Program-made: the position numbers and the translations under genes
The notes under the pieces: model-generated
Databases searched by the model: none
The model's input: only the letters and a program-made list of their open reading frames with translations
Told to the model about the DNA's origin: nothing
Shown: in pieces, positions 18,908 through 27,305 of the stretch
Position numbering within the stretch: position 1 is the first letter of the stretch
Layout: each line of letters opens with the position of its first letter
Assembly (NCBI RefSeq): GCF_000834655.1
Contig: NZ_JXQQ01000033.1
Span: 1 to 64,000, forward strand
From: Variovorax paradoxus
GTDB lineage: Bacteria; Pseudomonadota; Gammaproteobacteria; Burkholderiales; Burkholderiaceae_C
Direction: 5' to 3'
DNA: 64,000 bases

Positions 18908-19933
18908 ATGACTGCACAGACATTGATCGATACCGCACAGGCGCTGGTCGCCGGCGACAAGGGCCTGCTCGCGATGGACGAGAGCAACGCCACCTGCAAC
19001 AAGCGCTTCGCCGCGCTGAACATCCCGCAGACCGAGAGCGCGCGGCGCGACTGGCGAGAGTTGATCGTCACCGCGCCCGGCCTAGCCGACAGCATCAGCG
19101 GCGCGATCCTGTTCGACGAGACCATCCGCCAGACCACCAACGCCGGAAAGCCCTTTGCCAAGGCGCTGGCCGATGCGGGAATCATCCCCGGCATCAAGGT
19201 CGATACGGGCGCGAAGGCGCTGCCCGGCCATCCGGGCGAGACCGTGACGGAAGGCCTCGATGGCTTGCGCGAGCGGCTCGCGGAGTACGTCGGCATGGGC
19301 GCCCGTTTCGCCAAATGGCGCGGCGTGATCGCCATCGGCGACGGCTTGCCTACGCGGGCCTGCATCGAGGTTAATGCACATGCGCTCGCGCGCTATGCGG
19401 CGCTGTGCCAGGAGGCGGGCGTGGTGCCCATCGTCGAGCCCGAAGTGCTGATGGATGGCGGCCATTCGCTCGCGCGCTGCGCCGAGGTGACCGAAGAGGT
19501 CTTGCGCGAAGTGTTCATCGAACTGAACGCGCAGGGCGTGCTGCTCGAAGGCATGCTGCTCAAGCCGAACATGGTGCTGCCGGGGCAAGCCGGCAAGACG
19601 CAGGACAGCGTGGACGCGGTGGCCGACGCCACGGTCGCGTGCCTGCTGCGCACGGTACCTGCCGCGGTGCCGAGCGTTGCATTTCTCTCGGGCGGGCAAT
19701 CGGCGCAGCTGGCTTCCGCGCGGCTCAACACGATGAATGCGAAGTTCAAGTCGCGCATGCCGTGGGCGCTGACCTTCTCGTTCTCGCGCGCCGTGCAGCA
19801 GCCGGCACTCGATCTGTGGAAAGGCCAGGCCGCCAATGTCGCGGAGGCCCAGAAGGCGCTCGTGTTCCGCACGGGCTGCAACAAGGCCGCACGCGGCGGC
19901 ACCTACGACGCGCAGGCCGACGCGCCACGATAG
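18908..19933 (+). CDS. Class I fructose-bisphosphate aldolase
   Basis: A 341-aa eukaryote-like class I aldolase, which splits fructose-1,6-bisphosphate through a Schiff base. The Schiff-base lysine is Lys219 in GMLLKPNMVLPG. Other active-site motifs are LAMDESNATCNKRF near 21-34, FAKWRGVI and IVEPEV with its Glu. The protein length is normal. GAAAGG lies 7 nt before the ATG at 18908. It sits between an oxidoreductase and a CoA-transferase gene, apparently as a free-standing enzyme. Confidence 0.93.
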   Translation: MTAQTLIDTAQALVAGDKGLLAMDESNATCNKRFAALNIPQTESARRDWRELIVTAPGLADSISGAILFDETIRQTTNAGKPFAKALADAGIIPGIKVDTGAKALPGHPGETVTEGLDGLRERLAEYVGMGARFAKWRGVIAIGDGLPTRACIEVNAHALARYAALCQEAGVVPIVEPEVLMDGGHSLARCAEVTEEVLREVFIELNAQGVLLEGMLLKPNMVLPGQAGKTQDSVDAVADATVACLLRTVPAAVPSVAFLSGGQSAQLASARLNTMNAKFKSRMPWALTFSFSRAVQQPALDLWKGQAANVAEAQKALVFRTGCNKAARGGTYDAQADAPR

Positions 19934-19942
19934 AAAGCACGA

Positions 19943-21238
19943 ATGACTGTCCAGGACCTGTACGCGAAGAAGCGCGTTTCCGCCGCCGATGCGGTACGGC
20001 TCGTGCGCAACGGCGATCTCATCATCGTGCCGACCGGCGTCGGCGAGCCGCCGTCGCTGCTCACGGCGCTGTCGGAACAGCGCCGCGATTTCCGCGACGT
20101 CAAGGTCGCGCAGATCCTCGCGATGCGCAAGTACGCCTACATCGACCCCGAGACGGTGGATCACGTGCGCCACGTCGCGCTGTTCTTCGGCGGCGCCACG
20201 CGCGCGGGCGGGCAGGAGGGCTGGATCGATTTCATTCCGAACTACTTCTCGGAGATTCCCGCGCAGATCGAGCGCGGCCAGATTCCCGCCGAGGTGGTCT
20301 TCAGCATGGCCTCGCCGATGGACCCGCACGGCTACTTCGCCGTGAGCCTGGGCGCCGACTACACGATGGCCGCCATCGCCAAGGCGCGCGCCGTGGTGCT
20401 CGAAGTGAACCCGAACGTGCCCTTTGCGCACGGCAACTGCCATGTGCATATCTCGCAGGTGGCGGCGCTCGTGGAAAGCGATGCGCCCGTCATGGAAGTG
20501 GGCCTCCCGAAGATCGGCCCCGTGCAGGAGGCGATCGGCAAGCACGTGGCCGACCTGATCGACGACGGCTCGACGCTGCAGATCGGCTACGGCGGCATCC
20601 CCGATGCGGTGGTGATGCAGCTCACGCACAAGCACGACCTGGGCATCCACACCGAGATGATCGGCGACGGCATCCTGACGCTGGTCGAGAGCGGCGCCGT
20701 CACCAACCGCCGAAAGAACTACCTGCCGGGCAAGACCATCGCCACCTTCGCGCTGGGGTCCAGCAAGCTCTACCGCTTCATGGACCGCAACCCGTCGCTG
20801 GAGATGCACCCGGTGAACTTCACCAACGACCCGGCGCTGGCCGGGCTCAACGACAACCTCGTCGCCATCAACGCCACCTTGCAGATCGACCTGCTGGGCC
20901 AGTGCGGCTCCGAGAGCCTCGGGCACGCGCCGTACTCGGGCACGGGCGGGCAGTCGGACTTCGTGCGGGCGGCCAACCGCTCGCGCGGCGGCAAGGCGTT
21001 CATCGTGCTGCCTTCGACGGCCAGGGGCGACACCATTTCGCGCATCGTGCCTTCGCTCTCGCCCGGCACGCATGTGAGCACGAGCAAGAACGACATCAAC
21101 TACGTGGTCACCGAGTACGGCGTGGCGCAGCTGCGCGGCAAATCGGCGAAACGGCGGGCAGAGGAGCTCATCGCAATCGCGCACCCGGATTTCCGGGCGG
21201 AACTCACCGACCAGGCCAGGCGCGCGAAGCTGCTCTGA
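19943..21238 (+). CDS. Acetyl-CoA hydrolase / CoA-transferase family protein
   Basis: A 431-aa protein of the Cat1/4-hydroxybutyrate CoA-transferase family. It has GYGGIPDAVV near 215-224, a hinge region, and GQCGSESLGH near 319-328, where Glu324 is the probable catalytic glutamate that forms the CoA thioester. The C-terminal TEYGVAQLRGKS is the usual family ending. It may hydrolyse acetyl-CoA or exchange CoA between short acids; sequence alone does not decide. It starts 9 nt after the aldolase gene. Confidence 0.87.
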   Translation: MTVQDLYAKKRVSAADAVRLVRNGDLIIVPTGVGEPPSLLTALSEQRRDFRDVKVAQILAMRKYAYIDPETVDHVRHVALFFGGATRAGGQEGWIDFIPNYFSEIPAQIERGQIPAEVVFSMASPMDPHGYFAVSLGADYTMAAIAKARAVVLEVNPNVPFAHGNCHVHISQVAALVESDAPVMEVGLPKIGPVQEAIGKHVADLIDDGSTLQIGYGGIPDAVVMQLTHKHDLGIHTEMIGDGILTLVESGAVTNRRKNYLPGKTIATFALGSSKLYRFMDRNPSLEMHPVNFTNDPALAGLNDNLVAINATLQIDLLGQCGSESLGHAPYSGTGGQSDFVRAANRSRGGKAFIVLPSTARGDTISRIVPSLSPGTHVSTSKNDINYVVTEYGVAQLRGKSAKRRAEELIAIAHPDFRAELTDQARRAKLL

Positions 21239-21247
21239 CCCGGCTCG

Positions 21248-21949
21248 TCAACCGGCCTTGGTGCCGCGCACCAGCGAGGGCGTGGCCTTGTAGCTCTCGG
21301 GGAACAGCTTCTTCAGGTCGTCGATCTTGGGCATGTCGTTGATCGCGATGTAGGGCTGGCTCGGGTTGAGCGTGAGGTAGTCCTGGTGGTAGTCCTCGGC
21401 CGCGTAGAAGGGCTTGGCCGTCTCGATGGTGGTCGCGAGCGGCTTGCCGAAGGTCTTGGCCTGGTTCAGCTGCGCGATGTACTCCTTGGCGATGCGGGCC
21501 TGCTCGGCGTTCTCGGCGAACACGGTGGAGCGGTATTGCGTGCCGGTATCCGGGCCCTGGCGATTCAGCTCGGTCGGGTCGTGGGCCACCGAGAAATAGA
21601 TCTGCAGCAGCTTGCCGTAGCTGATCTGCTTCGGGTCGTAGGTGATGCGCACCGATTCGGCATGCCCGGTGCGGCCCGAGCCCACTTCGTCGTAGCGCGC
21701 GGTCTTGGCGTCGCCGCCGGCGTAGCCCGACACCGCGTTGCTCACGCCCTTGACGCGCTGGAACACGCCCTGCACGCCCCAGAAGCAGCCGCCCGCGAAC
21801 ACGGCGGTTTCGGTTTTCGCGGTGGCCGGGGCAACGAGCTCGGCGGTGGGGGCGGGCACGCGGCGGGCCGGTTCGGCGAACGAGGGCACGGCATACCAGA
21901 CCAGGGCTGCGGCAGCCAGTGCGCCGGCGGTGAGTGCGAGGGATTTCAT
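21248..21949 (-). CDS. msrA: Secreted peptide methionine-(S)-S-oxide reductase MsrA, single-Cys form
   Basis: A 233-aa MsrA with an N-terminal signal or anchor (MKSLALTAGALAAAALVWYA) that places it in the envelope. The catalytic motif is GGCFWGVQ with Cys55. HDPTELNRQGPDTGTQYRS and the C-terminal HQDYL are family motifs. No second cysteine exists anywhere in the chain, so there is no intramolecular resolving cysteine and an outside thiol or partner must reduce the sulfenic acid. The ATG at 21949 is fixed by the signal peptide. It is on the same strand as the Met-rich repeat protein and MsrP-like genes upstream. Confidence 0.92.
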   Translation of the reverse strand: MKSLALTAGALAAAALVWYAVPSFAEPARRVPAPTAELVAPATAKTETAVFAGGCFWGVQGVFQRVKGVSNAVSGYAGGDAKTARYDEVGSGRTGHAESVRITYDPKQISYGKLLQIYFSVAHDPTELNRQGPDTGTQYRSTVFAENAEQARIAKEYIAQLNQAKTFGKPLATTIETAKPFYAAEDYHQDYLTLNPSQPYIAINDMPKIDDLKKLFPESYKATPSLVRGTKAG

Positions 21950-22042
21950 GGTTTGTCCTTCAGGGGAGGTTGGCGCGCGGATGCACGAAGCCGATGGCGG
22001 CGACATTGCCGCCGAATCCACCGGCCGTCAATGGCGTGCGAC

Positions 22043-22279
22043 TTACTTCTTCATCTCGTCCTTGCCCATGCTGTCCTTCTTCATGGCGTCCTTGGACATC
22101 GAGTCCTTGGCCATCGAATCCTTCTTCATCCCGTCTTTCGACATGGAATCCTTGGCCATCGAGTCTTTCTTCATGCCGTCCTTGGCCATGCCGTCCTTCG
22201 CCATGGTGTCCGCGGCAAAGGCCGAGGCGCCGGCGAAGGCCATGCAGGTTGCGAGCAGGGTTGCGGTGAGCTTGTTCAT
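22043..22279 (-). CDS. Secreted pentapeptide MXKDX repeat protein
   Basis: A 78-aa protein with a signal peptide (about 1-22, ending AFA before ADTMAKDG) and then eleven or so pentapeptides of the form Met-(Ala/Lys/Ser/Gly)-Lys-Asp-(Gly/Ser/Ala), ending MGKDEMKK. It matches the known MXKDX repeat family, whose function is not established. The mature chain is about one fifth methionine and highly charged, with no predicted fold. It lies between a secreted MsrA gene and a periplasmic MsrP-like gene. See findings for a possible role as oxidant sink. Confidence 0.85.
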   Translation of the reverse strand: MNKLTATLLATCMAFAGASAFAADTMAKDGMAKDGMKKDSMAKDSMSKDGMKKDSMAKDSMSKDAMKKDSMGKDEMKK

Positions 22280-22355
22280 TGGAAGTCCTTGAGTTGAGGT
22301 TTTTGCTTTCGCTTTCGCGCTTTTCATCGGCAGTTCAGGCGTCGTAGAGGACGCC

Positions 22356-23147
22356 TCAGCTCCCTCCGAACCAGTTGTAGCCCTGGTCTTCCCAGTAGCC
22401 ACCTGTGTAGGTGTTGGTGACGAACATCGCCTTGATGTGCTTGGGGTTCTTGTAGCCAAGCTTGGTGGGCATGCGCAGCTTCATCGGGAAGCCGTACTTC
22501 GGCGGCAGCGGCTGGCCGTCGTAGGTGAGCGCGAGCAGCGTCTGCGGGTGCAGCGCGGTGGGCATGTCGATGCTGGTGTAGTAGTCGTCCGCGCACTTGA
22601 AGCCGACGTACCTGGCGGTCGTGTCCGCGCCGATGTGGCGCAGGAAATCCGCAAAGTGCACGCCGCCCCATTTGCCGATGGCGCTCCAGCCCTCCACGCA
22701 GATGTGCCGCGTTACCTGGTCGTGCTGCGGCATGGCGCGCAATTCGGGCAGCGTCCAGCTGCGCTTGTCGGCGACCATGCCGGTCACTTCGAGCTTGTAG
22801 CTCGCTTCGTCGACCTCGCGGATCTCGTCTTCGCCGTAGTAGGCGTTGAACGGAAACGGCCGCGTGATCATCGATTCGGGGAAGGTCTCGGCCAGCTGCG
22901 TGGGGCTGAAGATGAGGCCCTGCACCTTGTCGTTGAAGCGCGAGATCTTCGAGAGCGCGGCTTCCACATGGCTGTCGTCGCTGATGCTGCAGCCCGTGAG
23001 CAGCGAGAGGCCGCCCAGCGTGAGCGAGCGCTGCAGGAAGGCGCGGCGCGCGGGCTGGTCGAGGTTCTTCGCGATCAGCGTGCGGGCCTCGCGCACCACG
23101 GCATCGCCATCGACGCCGGTCATCTCGGGGGCTTTGAAGATCTTCAC
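22356..23147 (-). CDS. Molybdopterin-dependent oxidoreductase, MsrP (YedY)-like
   Basis: A 263-aa sulfite-oxidase-fold protein. The Tat-type signal RRAFLQRSLTLGG near 33-45 is followed by LLTGCS, so the protein may be a Tat-exported lipoprotein. The molybdenum-ligating cysteine lies in RHICVEGWSAIGKWGGV, and the C-terminal half has GFPMKLRMPTKLGYKNPK and TYTGGYWEDQGYNW. MsrP of E. coli reduces oxidised methionines in periplasmic proteins. The GTG at 23147 lies 1 nt after the stop of the cytochrome b gene, with AGGA upstream. The neighbouring msrA and Met-rich protein support a repair role. Confidence 0.85.
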   Translation of the reverse strand: MKIFKAPEMTGVDGDAVVREARTLIAKNLDQPARRAFLQRSLTLGGLSLLTGCSISDDSHVEAALSKISRFNDKVQGLIFSPTQLAETFPESMITRPFPFNAYYGEDEIREVDEASYKLEVTGMVADKRSWTLPELRAMPQHDQVTRHICVEGWSAIGKWGGVHFADFLRHIGADTTARYVGFKCADDYYTSIDMPTALHPQTLLALTYDGQPLPPKYGFPMKLRMPTKLGYKNPKHIKAMFVTNTYTGGYWEDQGYNWFGGS

Positions 23148-23148
23148 G

Positions 23149-23919
23149 TCATTTTCCTGCGCTGTGCTGCGTAAGTTGCGAGGTCTCTTCGTGGGACACC
23201 GCGGAACCGGCTTCGCCGGGCCGCTGGTGTCGCCCCCGGAAGGGGGGTGGCGGAGCGACACGAAGTGCGCGGAGACTGGGGGAGAGCTTCGTTTCTGGCG
23301 CACGGCCGCGGATCATGGTGAGGAGGGTGCGGGGCACGAGCGCCACCATCACCAGGTGCAGGGCGACGAAAGCAACGAGCGATGCCATGCCGAAGAAGTG
23401 GATGCGGCGCGCGAACTCGTAGCCGCCCAGCAGGTCGCGCAGCACGGCGAACTGCACGGACTTCCACAGCACCAGGCCTGAGAGCACGATCACCACGATG
23501 TCGAGCATCACGAACAGGTAGGCCAGGCGCTGCACGCTGTTGTAGCGGCGCGGGTCGGCATGCGAGAGCTTGCCCTTGAGCGCAGCGATGGCGTCGTGCC
23601 AGATGCCGGCCGGCGTGACCGGGAAGAACCTGGCAGCGAGGCGGCCGCTCGCGATGTTGATGGCCAGGTACAAGAAGCCGTTGAACACCAGCAGCCACAT
23701 CGCCGCGAAGTGCCACTGAAGGGCGCCACCGAGCCAGCCGCCGAGCGCGATCGAGTTCGGAAAGCTGAACGGAAAGAACGGCGCCGCGTTGTAGATGCGC
23801 CAGCCGCTGGTCACCAGCACGAGCACGGCCAAGGCGTTGAGCCAGTGCGTGATGCGCATCCACAACGGGTGGATGGGGCGGGCATCGGGTGCAACGGTTG
23901 CAAGGGCGGTGCTGTTCAT
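23149..23919 (-). CDS. Membrane cytochrome b (b561/Ni-Fe hydrogenase type), C-terminally extended by a repeat
   Basis: A 256-aa integral membrane cytochrome b with about four helices. Candidate haem histidines are in LWMRITHWLN, LQWHFAAMW, RRIHFFGMASL and ALHLVMV. It probably passes electrons from the quinone pool to the MsrP-like enzyme, the job of MsrQ in E. coli, though it belongs to a different family. The last 47 residues or so (from [12 protein letters not shown]) are encoded by a copy of the dispersed repeat, so the natural end of the protein lay near TMIRGRAPE. The start is the ATG at 23919 (MNSTALATVAP). Confidence 0.85.
   Translation of the reverse strand: MNSTALATVAPDARPIHPLWMRITHWLNALAVLVLVTSGWRIYNAAPFFPFSFPNSIALGGWLGGALQWHFAAMWLLVFNGFLYLAINIASGRLAARFFPVTPAGIWHDAIAALKGKLSHADPRRYNSVQRLAYLFVMLDIVVIVLSGLVLWKSVQFAVLRDLLGGYEFARRIHFFGMASLVAFVALHLVMVALVPRTLLTMIRGRAPETKLSPSLRALRVAPPPPFRGRHQRPGEAGSAVSHEETSQLTQHSAGK
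23194..23290 (-). repeat. Dispersed 95-bp element, copy A (reverse strand)
   Basis: Read on the minus strand it has the same order as the other copies: a CCCCCAG-like start, cgcgcacttcgtgtcgct, a CCCCC...GGGGG hairpin, and a long hairpin closing with ccgcggtgt. It lies inside the reading frame of the cytochrome b gene and supplies its C-terminal tail. The frame stops 1 nt before the GTG of the MsrP-like gene. Confidence 0.8.
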
Positions 23920-24016
23920 GGGGTGGATTCTTGGGCGCACCCCATGGCCGATTCATCACGCAAAGTTCAATTAATCGTGATAACTCGGGAATCCGTATCG
24001 CGGGACAATCGCGGCC

Positions 24017-24751
24017 ATGGACACCCCCAAACGCGTGCTGATCGTCGAGGACGACGCCCACATCGCAGAGCTGCTGCGCATGCACCTGCGCGACGAGGGC
24101 TATGCCGTCGAACATGCCGCCGACGGCCATGCGGGCCTGCGCGAATTGGAGCGCGGCAACTGGGACGCGCTGGTGCTCGACCTGATGCTGCCGGGCGTCG
24201 ACGGCCTGGAGATCTGCCGCCGCGCGCGGGCCATGGCGCGCTACACGCCGATCATCATCATCAGCGCCCGCTCCAGCGAAGTGCACCGCATCCTGGGGCT
24301 TGAGCTGGGCGCCGACGACTACCTGGCCAAGCCTTTCTCGGTGCTGGAGCTGGTGGCGCGCGTGAAGGCGCTGATGCGCCGCACCGATGCACTCGCGCGC
24401 AATGCGCGCATGGAGTCGGGCAGCCTCACGCTGGGCAACCTGGACATCGAGCCGCTGGCGCGCGAGGTGCGCGTGGACGGCAAGCTCATCGAGCTCACGC
24501 CGCGCGAGTTCGACCTGCTGTACTTCTTTGCGCGCAACCCCGGCAAGGTGTTCTCGCGGCTCGATCTGCTCAACCAGGTGTGGGGCTACCAGCACGACGG
24601 CTACGAGCACACGGTCAACACGCACATCAACCGGTTGCGCACGAAGGTGGAGGCTGATCCGGCGGAGCCGCGGCGCATCCTCACCGTGTGGGGGCGGGGC
24701 TACAAGCTCTCGCCCACCGGCACGGGCACTGGAGACGAGGGCGCCGCGTGA
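24017..24751 (+). CDS. OmpR/PhoB family response regulator
   Basis: A 244-aa regulator. The receiver domain (1-120) has acidic residues EDD at 11-13, phospho-acceptor Asp55 in LVLDLMLPG and Lys in DDYLAKPFS. The C-terminal winged helix (about 140-235) includes LTPREFDLLYFFARNPGKVF and the recognition helix TVNTHINRLRTKVE. The start is 97 bp from the divergent cytochrome b gene, and the stop overlaps the kinase start by 4 nt. Divergence from an msrP-like unit recalls E. coli hprRS-msrPQ, so oxidative or metal stress is a plausible signal. Confidence 0.92.
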   Translation: MDTPKRVLIVEDDAHIAELLRMHLRDEGYAVEHAADGHAGLRELERGNWDALVLDLMLPGVDGLEICRRARAMARYTPIIIISARSSEVHRILGLELGADDYLAKPFSVLELVARVKALMRRTDALARNARMESGSLTLGNLDIEPLAREVRVDGKLIELTPREFDLLYFFARNPGKVFSRLDLLNQVWGYQHDGYEHTVNTHINRLRTKVEADPAEPRRILTVWGRGYKLSPTGTGTGDEGAA

Positions 24752-26247
24752 TCGCCTGGGCCACGCTCTCCCGCCGCCTCTCGATGGTGTTTGCGGTGCT
24801 GTTGCTGGCCTGCTGCGGCGCCTCGGCCTGGCTGCAGATGCGATCGAGCGGGCTGCACGAGCAGGAGGTGGTGCAGCGCCTCTCGGGCGGGCTCGCCGCG
24901 CACATCGCCGAGAACTCCGAACTGATGCAGCCCGGCGGCCTCAACCAGGCCGCGGTGAAGGACCTGTTCGACAAGCTGATGGCCGTCAACCCGAGCGTGG
25001 AGGTCTACCTGCTGGCTCTCGACGGCCGCATCGAGGCGCAGGCCGCGCCGCCCGGGCACCTGAAGCGCGAGCGCGTGGCGCTGGAGCCGATCCGGAAGCT
25101 CCTCTCGGGCGCGCCGCTGCCCATCGTGGGCGACGACCCGCGCAGTGCCAATGCGGCCAAGGTGTTCAGCGCCGCACCGCTGAAGATGGGCGGGCGCGAT
25201 GCGGGATATGTGTACGTCGTGCTGCAGGGCGAGGACTACGACGCGCTCGCGGCCAACGTCGCGACCGACAACGTGCTGCGCACCACGCTGTGGTCGATGG
25301 CGCTGGTGGCGCTGCTCGGACTCATCGCGGGCCTGGCGGCGTTCTGGCTCATCACGCGGCCGCTGCGCGAATTGACGAAGGCGGTCAAGCGCTTCGAGAC
25401 CGAGGGCGTCGCCTCGCTCCAGAGTGAGACGCCTACGCTGGAGCGGCTCTCGCACGGCAGCGACGAGATCGCGCTGCTGGGCCAGGCCTTCACGCAGATG
25501 ACGCGCCGCATCGCCGAGCAATGGCGCGAACTCACGCTGCAGGACCAGCAGCGCCGCGAGCTCTTCGCCAACATTTCGCACGACCTGCGCACGCCGCTCA
25601 CATCGCTGCACGGCTACCTCGAAACGCTGCTGCTCAAGGCCGGCACCCTCAGCGACGAAGAGCGCCGGCGCTATCTGGAAATTGCGCTCGGCCAGAGCCG
25701 CAAGGTGGGCCGTCTCGCGCAGGAGCTCTTCGAGCTTGCGCGGCTCGAATACGGCGTGGTCAAGCCCGAGAAGGAGAACTTCGCGCTTGCCGACCTGGTG
25801 CAGGACGTGTTCCAGAAATTCGAGCTTGCGGCCGAAGCGCGGCACCAGCAGCTCAAGCCCGACATCGCGCCGGGCCTGCCGGTGGTGTCGGCCGACCTCG
25901 GGATGATCGAGCGCGTGCTGACCAACCTGCTGGACAACGCCATCCGCCACACGCCGGACGGCGGCGAAATCGAGGTGCAATTGCGGCCCGCACATGCCGG
26001 TGTGGGCGGCGTGGCGGTGCAGGTGAGCGACACGGGCCCCGGCATTCCGGGCGAGTTGCAGAAGGGGCTTTTCGTGCGGCCGGTGTTCATGAGCGGCGCG
26101 CGCAGCGACGGCTCGGGCAGCGGCGGGCTGGGGCTGGTGATCGTGCAGCGCATCCTGCAGTTGCACGGCAGCGACATCCGGCTGGTGCCGCAGGCGGGCA
26201 AGGGCGCGGTGTTCCGCTTCCAGTTGGGCGGCGCGGCCAGCGCTTGA
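24748..26247 (+). CDS. Sensor histidine kinase
   Basis: A 499-aa membrane kinase. Helix 1 is near 11-30 ([19 protein letters not shown]), then a periplasmic domain of about 150 residues, helix 2 near 180-205, a HAMP linker, HisKA with [20 protein letters not shown], and HATPase boxes [14 protein letters not shown] and DTGPGIPGE plus GSGGLGLVI. The GTG at 24748 overlaps the regulator's stop as GTGA and fits the membrane helix. The periplasmic domain is not one I recognise. It should phosphorylate the adjacent regulator. Confidence 0.92.
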   Translation: MIAWATLSRRLSMVFAVLLLACCGASAWLQMRSSGLHEQEVVQRLSGGLAAHIAENSELMQPGGLNQAAVKDLFDKLMAVNPSVEVYLLALDGRIEAQAAPPGHLKRERVALEPIRKLLSGAPLPIVGDDPRSANAAKVFSAAPLKMGGRDAGYVYVVLQGEDYDALAANVATDNVLRTTLWSMALVALLGLIAGLAAFWLITRPLRELTKAVKRFETEGVASLQSETPTLERLSHGSDEIALLGQAFTQMTRRIAEQWRELTLQDQQRRELFANISHDLRTPLTSLHGYLETLLLKAGTLSDEERRRYLEIALGQSRKVGRLAQELFELARLEYGVVKPEKENFALADLVQDVFQKFELAAEARHQQLKPDIAPGLPVVSADLGMIERVLTNLLDNAIRHTPDGGEIEVQLRPAHAGVGGVAVQVSDTGPGIPGELQKGLFVRPVFMSGARSDGSGSGGLGLVIVQRILQLHGSDIRLVPQAGKGAVFRFQLGGAASA

Positions 26248-26336
26248 GCGTTGCGTGCGCCGGGGGCAACGTGTTTGCCCGCGGAAGGTGGTCGGTGCTA
26301 CAAGGGCGGCGCAATCCACCCAGGAGACACAAGACC

Positions 26337-27281
26337 ATGCCCGCCTTCAAGACCGTGCGGATCGACAAGGACCCGCAGCATCCGCGCATCGCGCGCCTCG
26401 TGCTCGACCGCCCCGAGAAACTCAACGCCATCGGCGACACCACACCCTCGGAGATCCGCCAGGCGGTCGAGTGGGCCGAAGCGGACGACGAGGTGCACGT
26501 CATCGTTGTCGAAGGCGCGGGGCGTGCCTTCTGCGCCGGCTACGACCTGGGCGACTACGCCGAAGGCCACGGGCGCGAGGGCCAGGGCGACCACCCCTGC
26601 CGGCAGGAGAAAACGCCCTGGGACCCGATGCTCGACTACGCCGCCATGAAGCGCAACACCGACGACTTCATGGCCCTTTGGCGCTGCCGCAAGCCCACCA
26701 TCGCCAAGGTGCACGGCTACGCGGTAGCCGGCGGCAGCGACATCGCGCTGTGCTGCGACCTGCTGACCATGGCCGACGACGCGCGCATCGGCTACATGCC
26801 CACGCGCGTGTGGGGCTGCCCGACCACGGCGATGTGGACCTACCGGCTGGGCGCGATGCGCGCCAAGCAACTCATGTTCACCGGCGACACCATCCCCGGC
26901 ACGCAGGCGGCCGAATGGGGTCTTGCGAATTTCTCGGTGCCTGCCGACGAGCTCGACGGCGCCACGCTGAAGCTCGCGCTGCGCATCGCGGGCGTGCCGC
27001 GCTCGCACCTGATGATGCACAAGCTGGTCGTGAACCAGGTGTGGCATTCGATGGGGCTGGAGCAGACGCAGATGTTCGCAACCGTGTTCGACGGCATCAC
27101 GCGGCACAACCCCGAGGGGATGTGGTTTCGCCGTCAGGCGGAGGCCGAAGGGTTCAAGAGCGCTGTCGCATGGCGCGATAGCGGCCGGGACATTCCGGAG
27201 GGCGACGAGGCGAGGGCGCTCGTCGTTGAACTGGAAGCGAAGCTCGCAGCGGCGCGGGCGGCGGTGCCGCCCGCGCGCTGA
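26337..27281 (+). CDS. Crotonase / enoyl-CoA hydratase family protein
   Basis: A 314-aa crotonase-fold protein. The oxyanion-hole segments are [15 protein letters not shown] near 60-74 and [20 protein letters not shown] near 126-145. It has an insertion near 76-105 ([20 protein letters not shown]) compared with short crotonases, as seen in a group of actinobacterial and proteobacterial homologues. The ATG at 26337 has AGGAG 11 nt upstream. Acyl-CoA substrate unknown. Transcribed alone, about 90 nt after the kinase gene. Confidence 0.87.
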   Translation: MPAFKTVRIDKDPQHPRIARLVLDRPEKLNAIGDTTPSEIRQAVEWAEADDEVHVIVVEGAGRAFCAGYDLGDYAEGHGREGQGDHPCRQEKTPWDPMLDYAAMKRNTDDFMALWRCRKPTIAKVHGYAVAGGSDIALCCDLLTMADDARIGYMPTRVWGCPTTAMWTYRLGAMRAKQLMFTGDTIPGTQAAEWGLANFSVPADELDGATLKLALRIAGVPRSHLMMHKLVVNQVWHSMGLEQTQMFATVFDGITRHNPEGMWFRRQAEAEGFKSAVAWRDSGRDIPEGDEARALVVELEAKLAAARAAVPPAR

Positions 27282-27305
27282 TCACGCGCTCGCCGCTCGC
27301 TCGTC

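Noticed and set aside
19082..21184. A 700-codon open frame on the minus strand
   Set aside because: Antisense shadow of aldolase and CoA-transferase genes; no domain, and it contradicts clear coding on the plus strand.
26255..27181. Arg/His-rich 300-codon frame overlapping the crotonase gene
   Set aside because: Shadow frame of the crotonase gene, with no protein-like features.
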